Source: Halomonas socia (lineage in GTDB: Bacteria; Pseudomonadota; Gammaproteobacteria; Pseudomonadales; Halomonadaceae). From it: 64,000 bases of DNA. Position numbers and translations under genes: made by a program. The notes below the pieces were generated by a model. The model was not told where the DNA came from and made no database searches. It saw nothing but the letters and a program-made list of their open reading frames with translations. Each line of letters begins with the position of its first letter. Positions within the stretch are counted from its first letter, which is position 1. Shown here in pieces: positions 43,707 through 52,954 of this stretch. The stretch is from positions 620,001-684,000 of the forward strand of contig NZ_CP048812.1 in the NCBI RefSeq assembly GCF_010977575.1. The letters run 5' to 3'.

Positions 43707-44242
43707 GCGGTGCCACTTCCGACTCCCGGCCGCAAGGCCGGGATTCCGTCCCCCACGGCGAGCGCGCCAAGGCGGTAGGCCATATCGTCTTCAACCTGGC
43801 GCTGCTGGGCATCGCCGCGGTGATGTTCGTCCACGCCGGCGGGCTACCCTCGTCGGCCTGGGAACCGATCGGCTCGGGCAGCTTCCCGCGTCTGATGCTG
43901 GCCATCCTGGCGCTGCTCAACGTCATCGTGATCATCAAGGAAGTGGCCAAGCTGCGGCATACCGCGGCGCTGCCGAGTGGCAGCGTCGGCGACTGGCTGT
44001 GGCGACATCGCCTGGCGTTCGGCGTGCTGGGACTGTTCACCCTCTACGCCATTGCCATGCCGCTGGTCGGCTTTCGCTGGGCCACGCTGCCCTTCGTGCT
44101 GGCCTGCCAGGTGCTGCTGGGTGCGCGTCGCCCACGCCAGTTGGCGATTGCCGCGGCCATCGCGCTGCTGATGTCGGTGGGCCTCGACGCGCTGTTTCGC
44201 CACGTGTTCACCATTTCTCTGCCGCGCGGCTCGCTGCTGTGA
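43703..44242 (+). CDS. Tripartite tricarboxylate transporter, small subunit TctB (cassette D)
   Basis: The 179-residue protein has a hydrophilic N-terminal extension of about 27 residues, then four helices with the G-S-G-S-F-P-R loop after the first. It pairs with the TctA at 44290 and is coupled to tctC through ATGA. Confidence 0.87.
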   Translation: MSGATSDSRPQGRDSVPHGERAKAVGHIVFNLALLGIAAVMFVHAGGLPSSAWEPIGSGSFPRLMLAILALLNVIVIIKEVAKLRHTAALPSGSVGDWLWRHRLAFGVLGLFTLYAIAMPLVGFRWATLPFVLACQVLLGARRPRQLAIAAAIALLMSVGLDALFRHVFTISLPRGSLL

Positions 44243-44289
44243 GTCGTGCGCTGCTCGATGCCTCCATTCGCTGACCCAGGAATCCGCAC

Positions 44290-45795
44290 ATGATGGAATC
44301 CATTCTGGCAGGGGCCGACCAGCTGTTTACCCTGCCCACCATGCTGACCATGCTGGTAGGGGTGGTGGCCGGGGTGATCACCGCGGCCATTCCCGGCTTC
44401 ACCATCACCATGGCCATCGTGCTGGCGCTGCCGCTGACCTTCACCATGCCCGCGCTGCAGGGGGTCGCCACCCTGCTCGCGGTGTATATCGGCGGCTATA
44501 CCGGCGGCATGATCAGCGCCGCCCTGCTGGGCATTCCCGGCACGCCCTCGGCGCTGGCCACTACCTTCGATGCCTACCCCATGGCGCGCCGCGGCGAGCC
44601 CGGCCGGGCCCTGGCGATTGGCATCTGGGCGTCGTTCTTCGGTACCCTGATCAGCTCCATCGTGCTGATCATTGCCGCCCCGCCGCTGGCCATGATCGCC
44701 GTCAAGCTGGGCGCCTGGGAGTACTTCTCGCTGGTGGTGTTCGCCCTGACCATCGTCGCCAGCCTGGTCGGCAAGTCGATGCTGCGCGGCCTGCTGGCCG
44801 GGACCATCGGCCTGATCATCGCCACCGTAGGCTCGGACCCGCTGATGGGCGTGACGCGTTTCTCGTTCGACCTGCGCATGCTGTCGGCGGGCATCCCCTT
44901 CCTGATCGTGCTGATCGGTATCTTCGCGGTCAGCCAGCTGCTGCGCGAGGTCGAGGACGCCGAAGAGGTCAAGGCCGGCAAGCAGCTGATCGACAGCCGC
45001 ATCATCTTTAAGCCCTGGGCGGCGATGCGCGAGGTGCTCTCCTACCCCTTCAACTTGCTACGCTCATCGATGGTCGGGATCTTCATCGGTGCAGTGCCGG
45101 GGGCGGGTGGCAGCATCGCCAACCTGCTGGCCTACGACCAGGCCAAGCGCGGCTCCAAGCACCCCGAGGCCTTCGGCCATGGCTCGAGCGAGGGGGTGAT
45201 CGCCTCGGAGTCGGGCAACTCGGCGACCTCCGGCGGTGGCCTGATCCCGATGATCGCCCTGGGTATCCCCGGCAGCGCCGTGGATGCGGTGCTGATGGCA
45301 GCGCTGATGGTCCACGGCATCGGCGTCGGTCCGCGCCTGATCATGGACCACGCCGACACCGTCTACGGCATGTTCATGGCGATGTTCCTGGCCGGCGCCA
45401 TGATGCTGGTGGTGTGCCTGCTCAGCATGCGGCTGTTCCTCAAGGTCACCAGCGTGCCCAAGTCGGTGATCGTGCCGGTGGTGCTGACCTGCTGCATGGT
45501 CGGTGCCTTCGCGCTGAACAACCGCGTCACCGACATCTACCTGCTGCTCGGCATCGGCATCTTCGGCTATGTGCTGGCCAAGCTCGACTACCCGCTGGCG
45601 CCACTGGTACTCGGCGTGATCCTTGGTCCCATCGCCGAAACCAACCTGCGCCGCGCACTGATGACCAACGAGGACTGGACGCTGTTCTTCACCCGGCCCA
45701 TCTCGCTGGCCCTGCTGACCCTGGCCGCGCTATCGATCGTGCTGGCCCTGCGCTACCGGCTCAAACAGCGCCGCCAGGACCTGGCGCTGGACTGA
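44290..45795 (+). CDS. Tripartite tricarboxylate transporter, large permease TctA (cassette D)
   Basis: The 501-residue permease has A-A-I-P-G-F-T near residue 35, Y-T-G-G-M-I-S-A-A-L-L-G-I-P-G-T-P, A-V-P-G-A-G-G-S-I-A-N-L-L, E-S-G-N-S-A-T-S-G-G and L-G-I-P-G-S-A-V-D-A. It is closest in motif style to the TctA of cassette C, which suggests C and D share ancestry. It is the last gene of the accessory block and is followed by a convergent terminator before oadB. Confidence 0.94.
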   Translation: MMESILAGADQLFTLPTMLTMLVGVVAGVITAAIPGFTITMAIVLALPLTFTMPALQGVATLLAVYIGGYTGGMISAALLGIPGTPSALATTFDAYPMARRGEPGRALAIGIWASFFGTLISSIVLIIAAPPLAMIAVKLGAWEYFSLVVFALTIVASLVGKSMLRGLLAGTIGLIIATVGSDPLMGVTRFSFDLRMLSAGIPFLIVLIGIFAVSQLLREVEDAEEVKAGKQLIDSRIIFKPWAAMREVLSYPFNLLRSSMVGIFIGAVPGAGGSIANLLAYDQAKRGSKHPEAFGHGSSEGVIASESGNSATSGGGLIPMIALGIPGSAVDAVLMAALMVHGIGVGPRLIMDHADTVYGMFMAMFLAGAMMLVVCLLSMRLFLKVTSVPKSVIVPVVLTCCMVGAFALNNRVTDIYLLLGIGIFGYVLAKLDYPLAPLVLGVILGPIAETNLRRALMTNEDWTLFFTRPISLALLTLAALSIVLALRYRLKQRRQDLALD

Positions 45796-45810
45796 CCCAT
45801 CTCGCAACGC

Positions 45811-45836
45811 AAGGAGGGGGCCATCAGGCCCTCCTT
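45811..45836. terminator. Convergent terminator between tctA (D) and oadB
   Basis: AAGGAGGG...CC pairs with GGCCCTCCTT around ATCA, with two unpaired G bases in the left arm. It is followed on the plus strand by TTGTTGGTTGG. Placed between convergent genes, it may serve both. Confidence 0.5.
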
Positions 45837-45861
45837 GTTGGTTGGTATTGCCAGGAACTCA

Positions 45862-47184
45862 CTAGCCCAGGTACTTGATCATTACCCCAGCGGCCACCGC
45901 CGAGCCGATCACCCCGGCCACGTTGGGCCCCATGGCGTGCATCAGCAGGAAGTTGTGGGGATTCGACTCCAGCCCCACCTTGTTGGCCACCCGTGCCGCC
46001 ATGGGCACCGCCGAGACGCCGGCGGCGCCGATCAGCGGGTTGATCGGCATCTTGCTCATGGCGTTCATCAGCTTGGCCATCAGGATGCCGGCGCCGGTGC
46101 CGATGGCGAAGGCCACGATCCCCAGCCCCATGATGCCCAGTGTTTCCAGCGCCAGGAACTGGTTGGCCACCAGCCGCGAGCCCACCGCCAGGCCGAGGAA
46201 GATGGTGACGATGTTGATCAGCGCATTCTGGGCGGTGTCGGAGAGACGCTCGACCACGCCACACTCGCGCATCAGGTTGCCAAAGCAGAACATCCCCAGC
46301 AGCGGCGCGGCGTCGGGCAGGAACAGCGCGACCAGCATCAGCAGTACCAGCGGGAAGACGATCTTCTCGAGCTTCGACACCGGGCGCAGCTGGGTCATGG
46401 TGATCTGACGCTCGCGCGTGGAGGTCAGCGCGCGCATGATCGGCGGCTGGATCAGCGGCACCAGCGCCATATAGGCGTAGGCGGCCACGGCGATCGCCCC
46501 CAGCAATTCCGGCGCCAGGATGCTCGACACATAGATCGAGGTCGGCCCGTCGGCGCCGCCGATGATGCCGATGGCGGCGGCCTGGTTGAGCGAGAAGTCC
46601 ATCACCCCCAATGCCGAAAGCCCCACCGCGCCGAGCACCGTGGCGAAGATGCCGAACTGTGCCGCGGCGCCCAGGAACAGGGTGCGCGGGTTGGCCAGCA
46701 GCGGGCCAAAGTCGGTCATCGCGCCGACGCCCATGAAGATCACCAGCGGCGCGATGCCGGAGGCGATGGCCACCTGGTAGAAGGTGTAGAGCATGCCGTT
46801 GCCGTAACCGACCCCACGCGCCACGTCGCTGGCGGCGCGCACCTGCTCGGGATCAAGGCCGTTGTGATACTCGGCGTACAGGCTGGCTCGCCACGCCTCG
46901 GGGCCGGCCAGCGGGTCGAGGGTCAGCTGCATGGCCGCGGCGATCTGCTGCAGCACCGCGGGACTGGCCACCTCGATGGCCTGGTCCAGCGCCGACAGAG
47001 CAAGGCCCGCCTCGGGGATGTTGGCGAGTATCCCACCGAAGCCGATCGGCACCAGCAGCAGCGGTTCGAACTTCTTGTGGATGGCGAGATAGAGCAGCAC
47101 CAGGCCGATCAGGATCATCACCAGTTGGCCGAGCTGCAGGTTATACAGACCCGAGCCGTACCAAAGCGTCAACAGGTTATCCAT
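45862..47184 (-). CDS. oadB: Sodium-pumping oxaloacetate decarboxylase beta subunit
   Basis: The 440-residue product is a multi-helix membrane protein with family motifs: G-G-I-L-A-N-I-P near residue 33, the conserved [26 protein letters not shown] with the Na+-site aspartate, and [13 protein letters not shown]. It decarboxylates carboxybiotin while exporting Na+. It starts 9 bases after oadA, in the order oadG-oadA-oadB. Confidence 0.93.
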   Translation of the reverse strand: MDNLLTLWYGSGLYNLQLGQLVMILIGLVLLYLAIHKKFEPLLLVPIGFGGILANIPEAGLALSALDQAIEVASPAVLQQIAAAMQLTLDPLAGPEAWRASLYAEYHNGLDPEQVRAASDVARGVGYGNGMLYTFYQVAIASGIAPLVIFMGVGAMTDFGPLLANPRTLFLGAAAQFGIFATVLGAVGLSALGVMDFSLNQAAAIGIIGGADGPTSIYVSSILAPELLGAIAVAAYAYMALVPLIQPPIMRALTSTRERQITMTQLRPVSKLEKIVFPLVLLMLVALFLPDAAPLLGMFCFGNLMRECGVVERLSDTAQNALINIVTIFLGLAVGSRLVANQFLALETLGIMGLGIVAFAIGTGAGILMAKLMNAMSKMPINPLIGAAGVSAVPMAARVANKVGLESNPHNFLLMHAMGPNVAGVIGSAVAAGVMIKYLG

Positions 47185-47193
47185 GCGCCGCCC

Positions 47194-49023
47194 TTAGAGA
47201 ACGATCAACGTATCGCCTACCGATACGCTGTCGCCTTCCTTGACCTTGACCTCGGATACCGTGCCGGCACTGGCGGCACGCACTTCGGTCTCCATCTTCA
47301 TGGCCTCGAGGATGATCACCACGTCGCCCTCGGCGACGCTGTCACCGGCCTTGACGTTGACCTTGAAGATATTGCCGGCCAGTGGAGCAGTAATCGACTC
47401 GCCGCTGGCGGCCGGGGCACTCTCGACGGGCGCCGCAGCGGGCTGAGGCGCCCCCCCACCCTCCTGTACCTGGCCGATCTCACCGCCTTCGGCGACTTCG
47501 ACCACGTACTGCTTGCCGTTGACGGTGATGGTATAGGTCTCGGGGCCGGCAGCCTCTTGCCGGGTGGCCGGTGGCTTGGCCGCTGCGGCCTTCGCCGGTA
47601 GCTGGGCCGCCGCCTCGGGGGCCTGGGGCACCGGCTCGAAGGCGTCGGGATTGTCGCGGTTCTTGAGGAACTTGAGGCCGATCTGCGGGAACAGCGCATA
47701 GGTCAGGACGTCGTCAATCTCGCGCTCGCCCTGTTCGAGGCGAATGCCCTCGTCCTTGGCCTTGGCCTTGAGCTCGTCGCGCAGGCGATCCATCTCCGGC
47801 TCGAGCAGGTCGGCCGGGCGGCAGGTGATCGGCTCCTTGCCCTCCAGCACGCGCTGCTGCAGTTCGTCGTTATAGGGCGAGGGGGCCGCGCCGTACTCGC
47901 CCTTGAGCAGTGCCTGGACCTCCTTGGAGATCGACTTGTAGCGCTCCCCCATCATCACGTTCATCACCGCCTGGGTGCCGACGATCTGAGAGGTGGGCGT
48001 GACCAGCGGGATGAAGCCGAGGTCTTCGCGCACCTTGGGGATCTCGGAGAGCACGTCGTCGAGCTTGTCGCCGGCGCCCTGCTCTTTGAGCTGGCCTTCC
48101 ATGTTGGTGAGCATGCCGCCGGGCACCTGGGCGACCAGGATCCGCGAGTCGATGCCCTTGAGCGAGCCTTCAAAGGCGGCGTATTTCTTGCGCACCTCGC
48201 GGAAGTAGGCGGCGATCTCCTCGAGCAGCTCGAGGTCGAGGCCGGTGTCGCGTTCGGTGCCGGCAAGGATCGCCACCATCGATTCGGTGGGGCTGTGGCC
48301 GTAGGTCATCGACATCGAGGAGATCGCGGTGTCGACGTTGTCGATACCCGCCTCGACCGCCTTGAGGGCAGTGGCGGTGGACATGCCGGTGGTGGCATGG
48401 CACTGCATGTGCACCGGAATCTTGAGCGCTTTCTTGAGCCGCGAGACCAGGTCGAAGGCGGTATAGGGGGTGAGCAGGCCGGCCATGTCCTTGATCGCCA
48501 AGGAGTCGGCACCCATCGCCTCGATCTGCTGGGAGAGCTCGACCCAGCCCTCGATGGTGTGCACCGGGCTGACGGTATAGGAGATGGTGCCCTGGGCGTG
48601 GCCCTCGATGTCGCGCACCGCCTTGATCGCCCGCTCCAGATTGCGCGGGTCGTTCATGGCATCGAAGACGCGGAACACGTCGACGCCGTTGGTGCGGGCG
48701 CGCTCGACGAACTTGTCGACCACGTCGTCGGCATAGTGGCGATAGCCGAGTAGGTTCTGGGCGCGCAGTAGCATCTGCTGGCGAGTGTTGGGCATCGCCT
48801 CCTTCAGCGCGCGGATGCGCGCCCAGGGGTCTTCGCCAAGATAGCGGATACAGGCGTCGAAGGTAGCGCCGCCCCAGGACTCCACCGACCAGAAGCCGAC
48901 CTCGTCGAGCTTGGCAGCGATCGGTAGCATGTCGTCGAGACGCAGGCGGGTGGCGAACAGCGATTGGTGAGCGTCGCGCAGCACCACATCGGTGATGCCC
49001 AGCGGGCGTTGGCTCTCACTCAT
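47194..49023 (-). CDS. oadA: Oxaloacetate decarboxylase alpha subunit (carboxyltransferase plus biotin carrier)
   Basis: The 609-residue product has an N-terminal carboxyltransferase TIM barrel ([12 protein letters not shown] near residue 16, metal site H-C-H-A-T-T-G-like M-Q-C-H-A-T-T-G). A Pro/Ala-rich linker follows, and a C-terminal biotinyl domain with the biotin lysine in E-A-M-K-M-E-T. It moves the carboxyl group from oxaloacetate to biotin for OadB. It is the middle gene of oadGAB. Confidence 0.95.
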   Translation of the reverse strand: MSESQRPLGITDVVLRDAHQSLFATRLRLDDMLPIAAKLDEVGFWSVESWGGATFDACIRYLGEDPWARIRALKEAMPNTRQQMLLRAQNLLGYRHYADDVVDKFVERARTNGVDVFRVFDAMNDPRNLERAIKAVRDIEGHAQGTISYTVSPVHTIEGWVELSQQIEAMGADSLAIKDMAGLLTPYTAFDLVSRLKKALKIPVHMQCHATTGMSTATALKAVEAGIDNVDTAISSMSMTYGHSPTESMVAILAGTERDTGLDLELLEEIAAYFREVRKKYAAFEGSLKGIDSRILVAQVPGGMLTNMEGQLKEQGAGDKLDDVLSEIPKVREDLGFIPLVTPTSQIVGTQAVMNVMMGERYKSISKEVQALLKGEYGAAPSPYNDELQQRVLEGKEPITCRPADLLEPEMDRLRDELKAKAKDEGIRLEQGEREIDDVLTYALFPQIGLKFLKNRDNPDAFEPVPQAPEAAAQLPAKAAAAKPPATRQEAAGPETYTITVNGKQYVVEVAEGGEIGQVQEGGGAPQPAAAPVESAPAASGESITAPLAGNIFKVNVKAGDSVAEGDVVIILEAMKMETEVRAASAGTVSEVKVKEGDSVSVGDTLIVL

Positions 49024-49075
49024 GTGACCTTATCCTTGTAGCTGAAATCGTATCTTGGCTGGCCAGCGGCATCGC

Positions 49076-49330
49076 TTAGCGGCGATGGCGCTGACGGTAA
49101 CGGTGCAGGGCGGCGCTGATCACCACCATCAGTTCTTGACTGTCGTTGTCGTTGCTAGCCGATGGGCTCGCCCGCGACGGCGCATCGGCGGCAGGGGCCG
49201 GCGCCAGGCGCCTGACCAGCAGCGACATGACGGTGGTCGACAGCACCAGCACGGTCAGGAACACGAACACGAAGCCCATGCCGAAGGCCATCAGGGCGAG
49301 GCCCTCTTGCATCAGTTGGGTGTCCAGCAT
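49076..49330 (-). CDS. oadG: Oxaloacetate decarboxylase gamma subunit
   Basis: The 84-residue product has one N-terminal helix (about residues 12-33), then a polar Ala/Pro linker and a basic tail, as in OadG. It assembles the alpha and beta subunits. The start at 49330 follows an AGGGGG site; a longer frame to 49414 is not needed. It is the first gene of the operon, divergent from dusC. Confidence 0.8.
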   Translation of the reverse strand: MLDTQLMQEGLALMAFGMGFVFVFLTVLVLSTTVMSLLVRRLAPAPAADAPSRASPSASNDNDSQELMVVISAALHRYRQRHRR

Positions 49331-49431
49331 GTCAAAACCCCCTTGCTCTTGGCCGGCACATTGAGCTCCGTGGCGGCGCATCTTGGCTGGTACAATAACC
49401 TGCCTGAATTCCACGATATTGCAATGGCACC

Positions 49432-50490
49432 ATGGTTGAGCCGCACGTTGTTAATTTACTACATAAGGGCCGCATCGGCCTAGCGCCCATGGAGGGCGTG
49501 ATCGATGCGCACACCCGTGCGCTGCTGACCGCTCGCCCCGGCTTCGACTGGACGGTGACCGAGTTCGTGCGCGTGGTCGATGCCCGCCTGCCACCGCGGG
49601 TATTCCTCAAGCACTGCCCGGAGCTGGCCCGGCATGGCCGCCAGGGCGAGGAGGTGGCCACGCCTAGCGGCGTGGCAGTGCACCTCCAGCTCCTCGGCTC
49701 GGATCCCGAAGCCCTGGCCGCCAATGCCCAACAGGTGATCCGCCTTGGCGCTACCAGCCTGGACCTCAACTTCGGCTGCCCGGCCAAGCTGGTCAATCGC
49801 CACGACGGCGGCGCCTCGCTGCTGCGCGACCCGCAGCGGCTCGAGCGGGCGGTCGCCGCCGTGCACCGCGCTGCGGCGGGCCGGGTACCGGTCACCGCCA
49901 AGATCCGCCTGGGCTTTGCCGACCGCCGCCTGGCACTCGACTGCGCCCGCGCCGCCGAGCAGGGCGGCGCGACGCAGCTGGTGGTCCACGCCCGCACCCG
50001 CAACGAGGGCTACCGGCCGCCGGCCCACTGGGAGTGGATCGGCCGCATTCGCCACCACCTGGCAATCCCGGTGGTGGCCAACGGCGATATCTGGTCCCTC
50101 GAAGACTACTGGCAGGCGCGCACACTGTCCGGCTGCGACGATGTGATGCTCGGCCGCGGCGCCCTGGCCGACCCCTGGCTGGCAGCGCGCATTCGCCACT
50201 GGCAGCACACCGGAGAGCGCCTCGCCGAGACTGCCTGGGCGAGCCGCGCCGCCATGCTGAGCGACTATGCCGCATTGCAGCGTAGCACACTTCCCGCGCG
50301 GGTCGTGGTGTCGCTGCTCAAGCAGTGGCTCAATCAGATGCGCGCCCGCGACGCCGAAGCGGCACGCCGCTTTGCGACGCTCAAGCGCATCACCGATCTC
50401 GACACGCTACTGACAGGCTTGCTGAGCGATATACCCGGCCACGCGCCGGGCAAAAAGAAGGCGTCGCTCGCGAGCTGCGAGGACGCCTGA
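49432..50490 (+). CDS. dusC: tRNA-dihydrouridine(16) synthase
   Basis: The 352-residue product has the Dus fold: L-A-P-M-E-G-V-I-D at residues 17-25, T-E-F-V-R-V-V-D, L-N-F-G-C-P-A-K with the catalytic cysteine, V-H-A-R-T-R-N-E-G-Y and G-D-I-W-S. It uses FMN and NADPH to reduce U16 in tRNA D-loops. The C-terminal R-F-A-T-L-K-R-I-T region fits DusC. A TACAAT-like -10 lies at about 49391. Confidence 0.93.
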   Translation: MVEPHVVNLLHKGRIGLAPMEGVIDAHTRALLTARPGFDWTVTEFVRVVDARLPPRVFLKHCPELARHGRQGEEVATPSGVAVHLQLLGSDPEALAANAQQVIRLGATSLDLNFGCPAKLVNRHDGGASLLRDPQRLERAVAAVHRAAAGRVPVTAKIRLGFADRRLALDCARAAEQGGATQLVVHARTRNEGYRPPAHWEWIGRIRHHLAIPVVANGDIWSLEDYWQARTLSGCDDVMLGRGALADPWLAARIRHWQHTGERLAETAWASRAAMLSDYAALQRSTLPARVVVSLLKQWLNQMRARDAEAARRFATLKRITDLDTLLTGLLSDIPGHAPGKKKASLASCEDA

Positions 50491-50499
50491 CACGACCGA

Positions 50500-50540
50500 G
50501 CTAAAAACACAAAACCCGCCCTTGCGGAACAAGGACGGGT
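50500..50540 (-). terminator. Terminator downstream of the tRNA-Arg gene
   Basis: On the minus strand, an 11-bp stem with one mismatch (50514-50540) is followed by TTTTGTGTTTTTA. It probably ends the csrA/tRNA-side transcript and may also act on dusC. Confidence 0.65.
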
Positions 50541-50546
50541 CGGATA

Positions 50547-50623
50547 TGGCGCGCCCGGGAGGATTCGAACCTCCGACCACCTGATTCGTAGTCAGGTACT
50601 CTATCCAGCTGAGCTACGGGCGC
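50547..50623 (-). tRNA. tRNA-Arg (ACG), second copy
   Basis: A 77-base cloverleaf with encoded CCA: acceptor GCGCCCG pairs with CGGGCGC, anticodon loop CTACGAA (ACG), T-loop GTTCGAATC. It is identical to the gene at 50705-50781. Confidence 0.96.
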
Positions 50624-50704
50624 GTGACTGTCGAATCGACAGTTGGACTGGCACCACGAGAATCACTGACATCGACAGGATGCTTGAGTATCGTGGGAGG
50701 AAGC

Positions 50705-50781
50705 TGGCGCGCCCGGGAGGATTCGAACCTCCGACCACCTGATTCGTAGTCAGGTACTCTATCCAGCTGAGCTACGGGCGC
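50705..50781 (-). tRNA. tRNA-Arg (ACG), first copy
   Basis: The same 77-base sequence as 50547-50623, with encoded CCA. It lies between tRNA-Ser and the second tRNA-Arg on the minus strand, so all three are probably co-transcribed. Confidence 0.96.
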
Positions 50782-50854
50782 AACTTCCAATGCATGCAGG
50801 ACATGCGTGTGCTGCTGAGATCACGCTGACAGCCTATCGCAAGGTACAGCGTGA

Positions 50855-50947
50855 TGGCGGAGAGGGAGGGATTCGAACCCTCGATGAGGCTATAAACCCC
50901 ATACTCCCTTAGCAGGGGAGCGCCTTCAGCCACTCGGCCACCTCTCC
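50855..50947 (-). tRNA. tRNA-Ser (GCT)
   Basis: A 93-base class II tRNA with a long variable arm and encoded CCA. Acceptor GGAGAGG, anticodon GCT in CTGCTAA, T-loop GTTCGAATC. The order csrA, tRNA-Ser, tRNA-Arg is typical of pseudomonads and Halomonas. Confidence 0.96.
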
Positions 50948-51178
50948 CTCATCAACACGGCGCGTATGTTACCGTTTCTGAAGGTCATTGTCCAATGCCT
51001 TCAACAACTTTCTTCCCCTCACGGCCTGACCCAGACTCGCCGACATGGCACTCAGCACCGTCTGCCGGGCCATCGGGACAGCGCCCCTGAGACGAACATA
51101 AGATGCGCAAAAGCCGGCAAAGCGCGTGACTCTGCCGGCCCGAGCGTGCGCCTGACAACCCGACCGTCAGGTCGTTCG

Positions 51179-51376
51179 TCAGGCCTGAGACTCACCATCG
51201 TTTCCATCCGACTTCTCGCGCTGGATACGCTGATAGATCTCTTCACGATGCACGGCCACATCCTTGGGAGCATTGACCCCGATGCGAACCTGGTTACCCT
51301 TGACGCCGAGCACTGTCACGGTGATGTCATCACCGATCATCAGCGTCTCGCCGACGCGGCGGGTTAGGATGAGCAT
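51179..51376 (-). CDS. csrA: Carbon storage regulator CsrA
   Basis: The 65-residue product has the CsrA core: [16 protein letters not shown] and the RNA-binding [18 protein letters not shown]. It binds GGA motifs in mRNA leaders and represses or activates translation. The ATG at 51376 has AAGGAG nine bases upstream; a longer frame to 51415 is spurious. It lies between lysC and the tRNA genes on the same strand. Confidence 0.96.
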   Translation of the reverse strand: MLILTRRVGETLMIGDDITVTVLGVKGNQVRIGVNAPKDVAVHREEIYQRIQREKSDGNDGESQA

Positions 51377-51591
51377 GACTGATCTCCTTCTCAGACTTAC
51401 GACTACGGGATGCACTGCGCCTGTCGCTAAGCGCTGACAGATTATGCGCCATTCGTCACGCTAGGCCAAACCCGGCACTGCCTTCATACCCCACCATCAC
51501 ACGCGAAATTGGCGTTGAATGAAAGCACCGCCGGAGTGCATCGGCGTCCTTTCTCCCTAAGGGTAGAACGCATCGGCGTTTGGCGAGTTCC

Positions 51592-52842
51592 TTATTCGCT
51601 CTCGATGTCGCTCTTGTCGAGGCCGAACGCCTTGTGCAGCGCCTTGACCGCGAGCTCCATGTGCTTCTCGTCGATCACTACCGAGATCTTGATCTCGGAG
51701 GTCGAGACCATGCGGATATTGATGTTTTCATCCGCCAGCACGCGGAACATCTTCGATGCCACCCCGGCGTGGGAGCGCATGCCCACTCCGACCAGCGAAA
51801 CCTTGGCGATATTATCGTCACCGCGCAGTTCGCCACCACCGAGGTCCGGGATCACGTTCTCCTCGATGATGCGCTTGGTCTGCTTGAAGTCGCCCTTGGC
51901 CACGGTGAAGGTGAAATCGGTATAGTCACCTACCGGCGCCACGTTCTGCACGATCATGTCGACTTCGATATTGGCATCGGCGATCGGGCCGAGAATCCGC
52001 GACGCCACGCCCGGTACGTCGGGGGTATTGAGCAGGGTCAGCTTGGCCTCGTTGGCGGTGAAGGCGATACCGGAGATCAGCGGTTCTTCCATGGAGTCCT
52101 CTTCTTCATCTGTGTCAGCGATGATCAGGGTGCCGGGGCCGTCCTCGAAACTGGACAGCACGCGCAACGGCACGTTGTATTTGCCAGCGAACTCCACGGC
52201 ACGAATCTGCAGCACCTTGGAGCCGAGACTGGCCAGCTCGAGCATCTCCTCGACGGTGATGGTCTCGAGGCGCTTGGCCTTGGAGCAGACCCGCGGATCG
52301 GTGGTGTAGACGCCATCGACATCGGTGTAGATCTGGCACTCATCGGCCTTGAGCGCCGCGGCCAACGCCACCCCGGTGGTATCGGACCCGCCGCGCCCCA
52401 GGGTGGTGATGTTGCCTTCGTCATCGACACCCTGGAAGCCGGCGACCACCACTACCTGGCCGTCATCGAGATCCTCACGCATGTCGTCGGTCTCGATGCC
52501 CTGGATGCGCGCCTTGGTGTGGGCGCTGTCGGTGCGAATGCCGACCTGGGCGCCGGTGTAGGAGGTGGCCGGCACGCCCAACTTGTGCAGCGCCATGGCC
52601 AGCAGCGAGATCGTCACCTGCTCACCGGTTGATACCAGCATGTCCATTTCGCGTGGCGTCGGCTCGTCATTGATTTCGCTGGCCAGGCCGATCAGGCGGT
52701 TGGTTTCGCCGCTCATCGCCGACACCACCACCACGATCTGGTGGCCCTCGTCGCGGAAGCGCTTGACCTTCTCCGCCACCGCCTTGATGCGCTCCACCGA
52801 GCCCACCGAGGTGCCACCGAATTTCTGTACGAATAACGCCAT
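51592..52842 (-). CDS. lysC: Aspartate kinase
   Basis: The 416-residue product begins with [10 protein letters not shown] and has the kinase motifs G-R-G-G-S-D-T-T and [13 protein letters not shown]. Two C-terminal ACT domains follow (about residues 265-410), used for feedback by lysine and threonine. It phosphorylates aspartate, the first step to Lys, Met, Thr and diaminopimelate. A translation start inside the gene may give a separate beta subunit, as in some relatives; this was not resolved. Confidence 0.95.
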   Translation of the reverse strand: MALFVQKFGGTSVGSVERIKAVAEKVKRFRDEGHQIVVVVSAMSGETNRLIGLASEINDEPTPREMDMLVSTGEQVTISLLAMALHKLGVPATSYTGAQVGIRTDSAHTKARIQGIETDDMREDLDDGQVVVVAGFQGVDDEGNITTLGRGGSDTTGVALAAALKADECQIYTDVDGVYTTDPRVCSKAKRLETITVEEMLELASLGSKVLQIRAVEFAGKYNVPLRVLSSFEDGPGTLIIADTDEEEDSMEEPLISGIAFTANEAKLTLLNTPDVPGVASRILGPIADANIEVDMIVQNVAPVGDYTDFTFTVAKGDFKQTKRIIEENVIPDLGGGELRGDDNIAKVSLVGVGMRSHAGVASKMFRVLADENINIRMVSTSEIKISVVIDEKHMELAVKALHKAFGLDKSDIESE

Positions 52843-52954
52843 ATGCGATTGTCCTGGTTGTCAGTGGAAAGTCATGGTCCTTTTATACTGCCGATCATGG
52901 AGTGATCGCCATAAACGCCAGGAGGACCGCCCCAACGGACTGGCCCTCCTGCTA

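Noticed and set aside
50547-50781. Duplicated tRNA-Arg as an integration (att) site
   Set aside because: Both copies are complete and only 158 bases apart, with no integrase or island next to them. Tandem tRNA duplication is enough.
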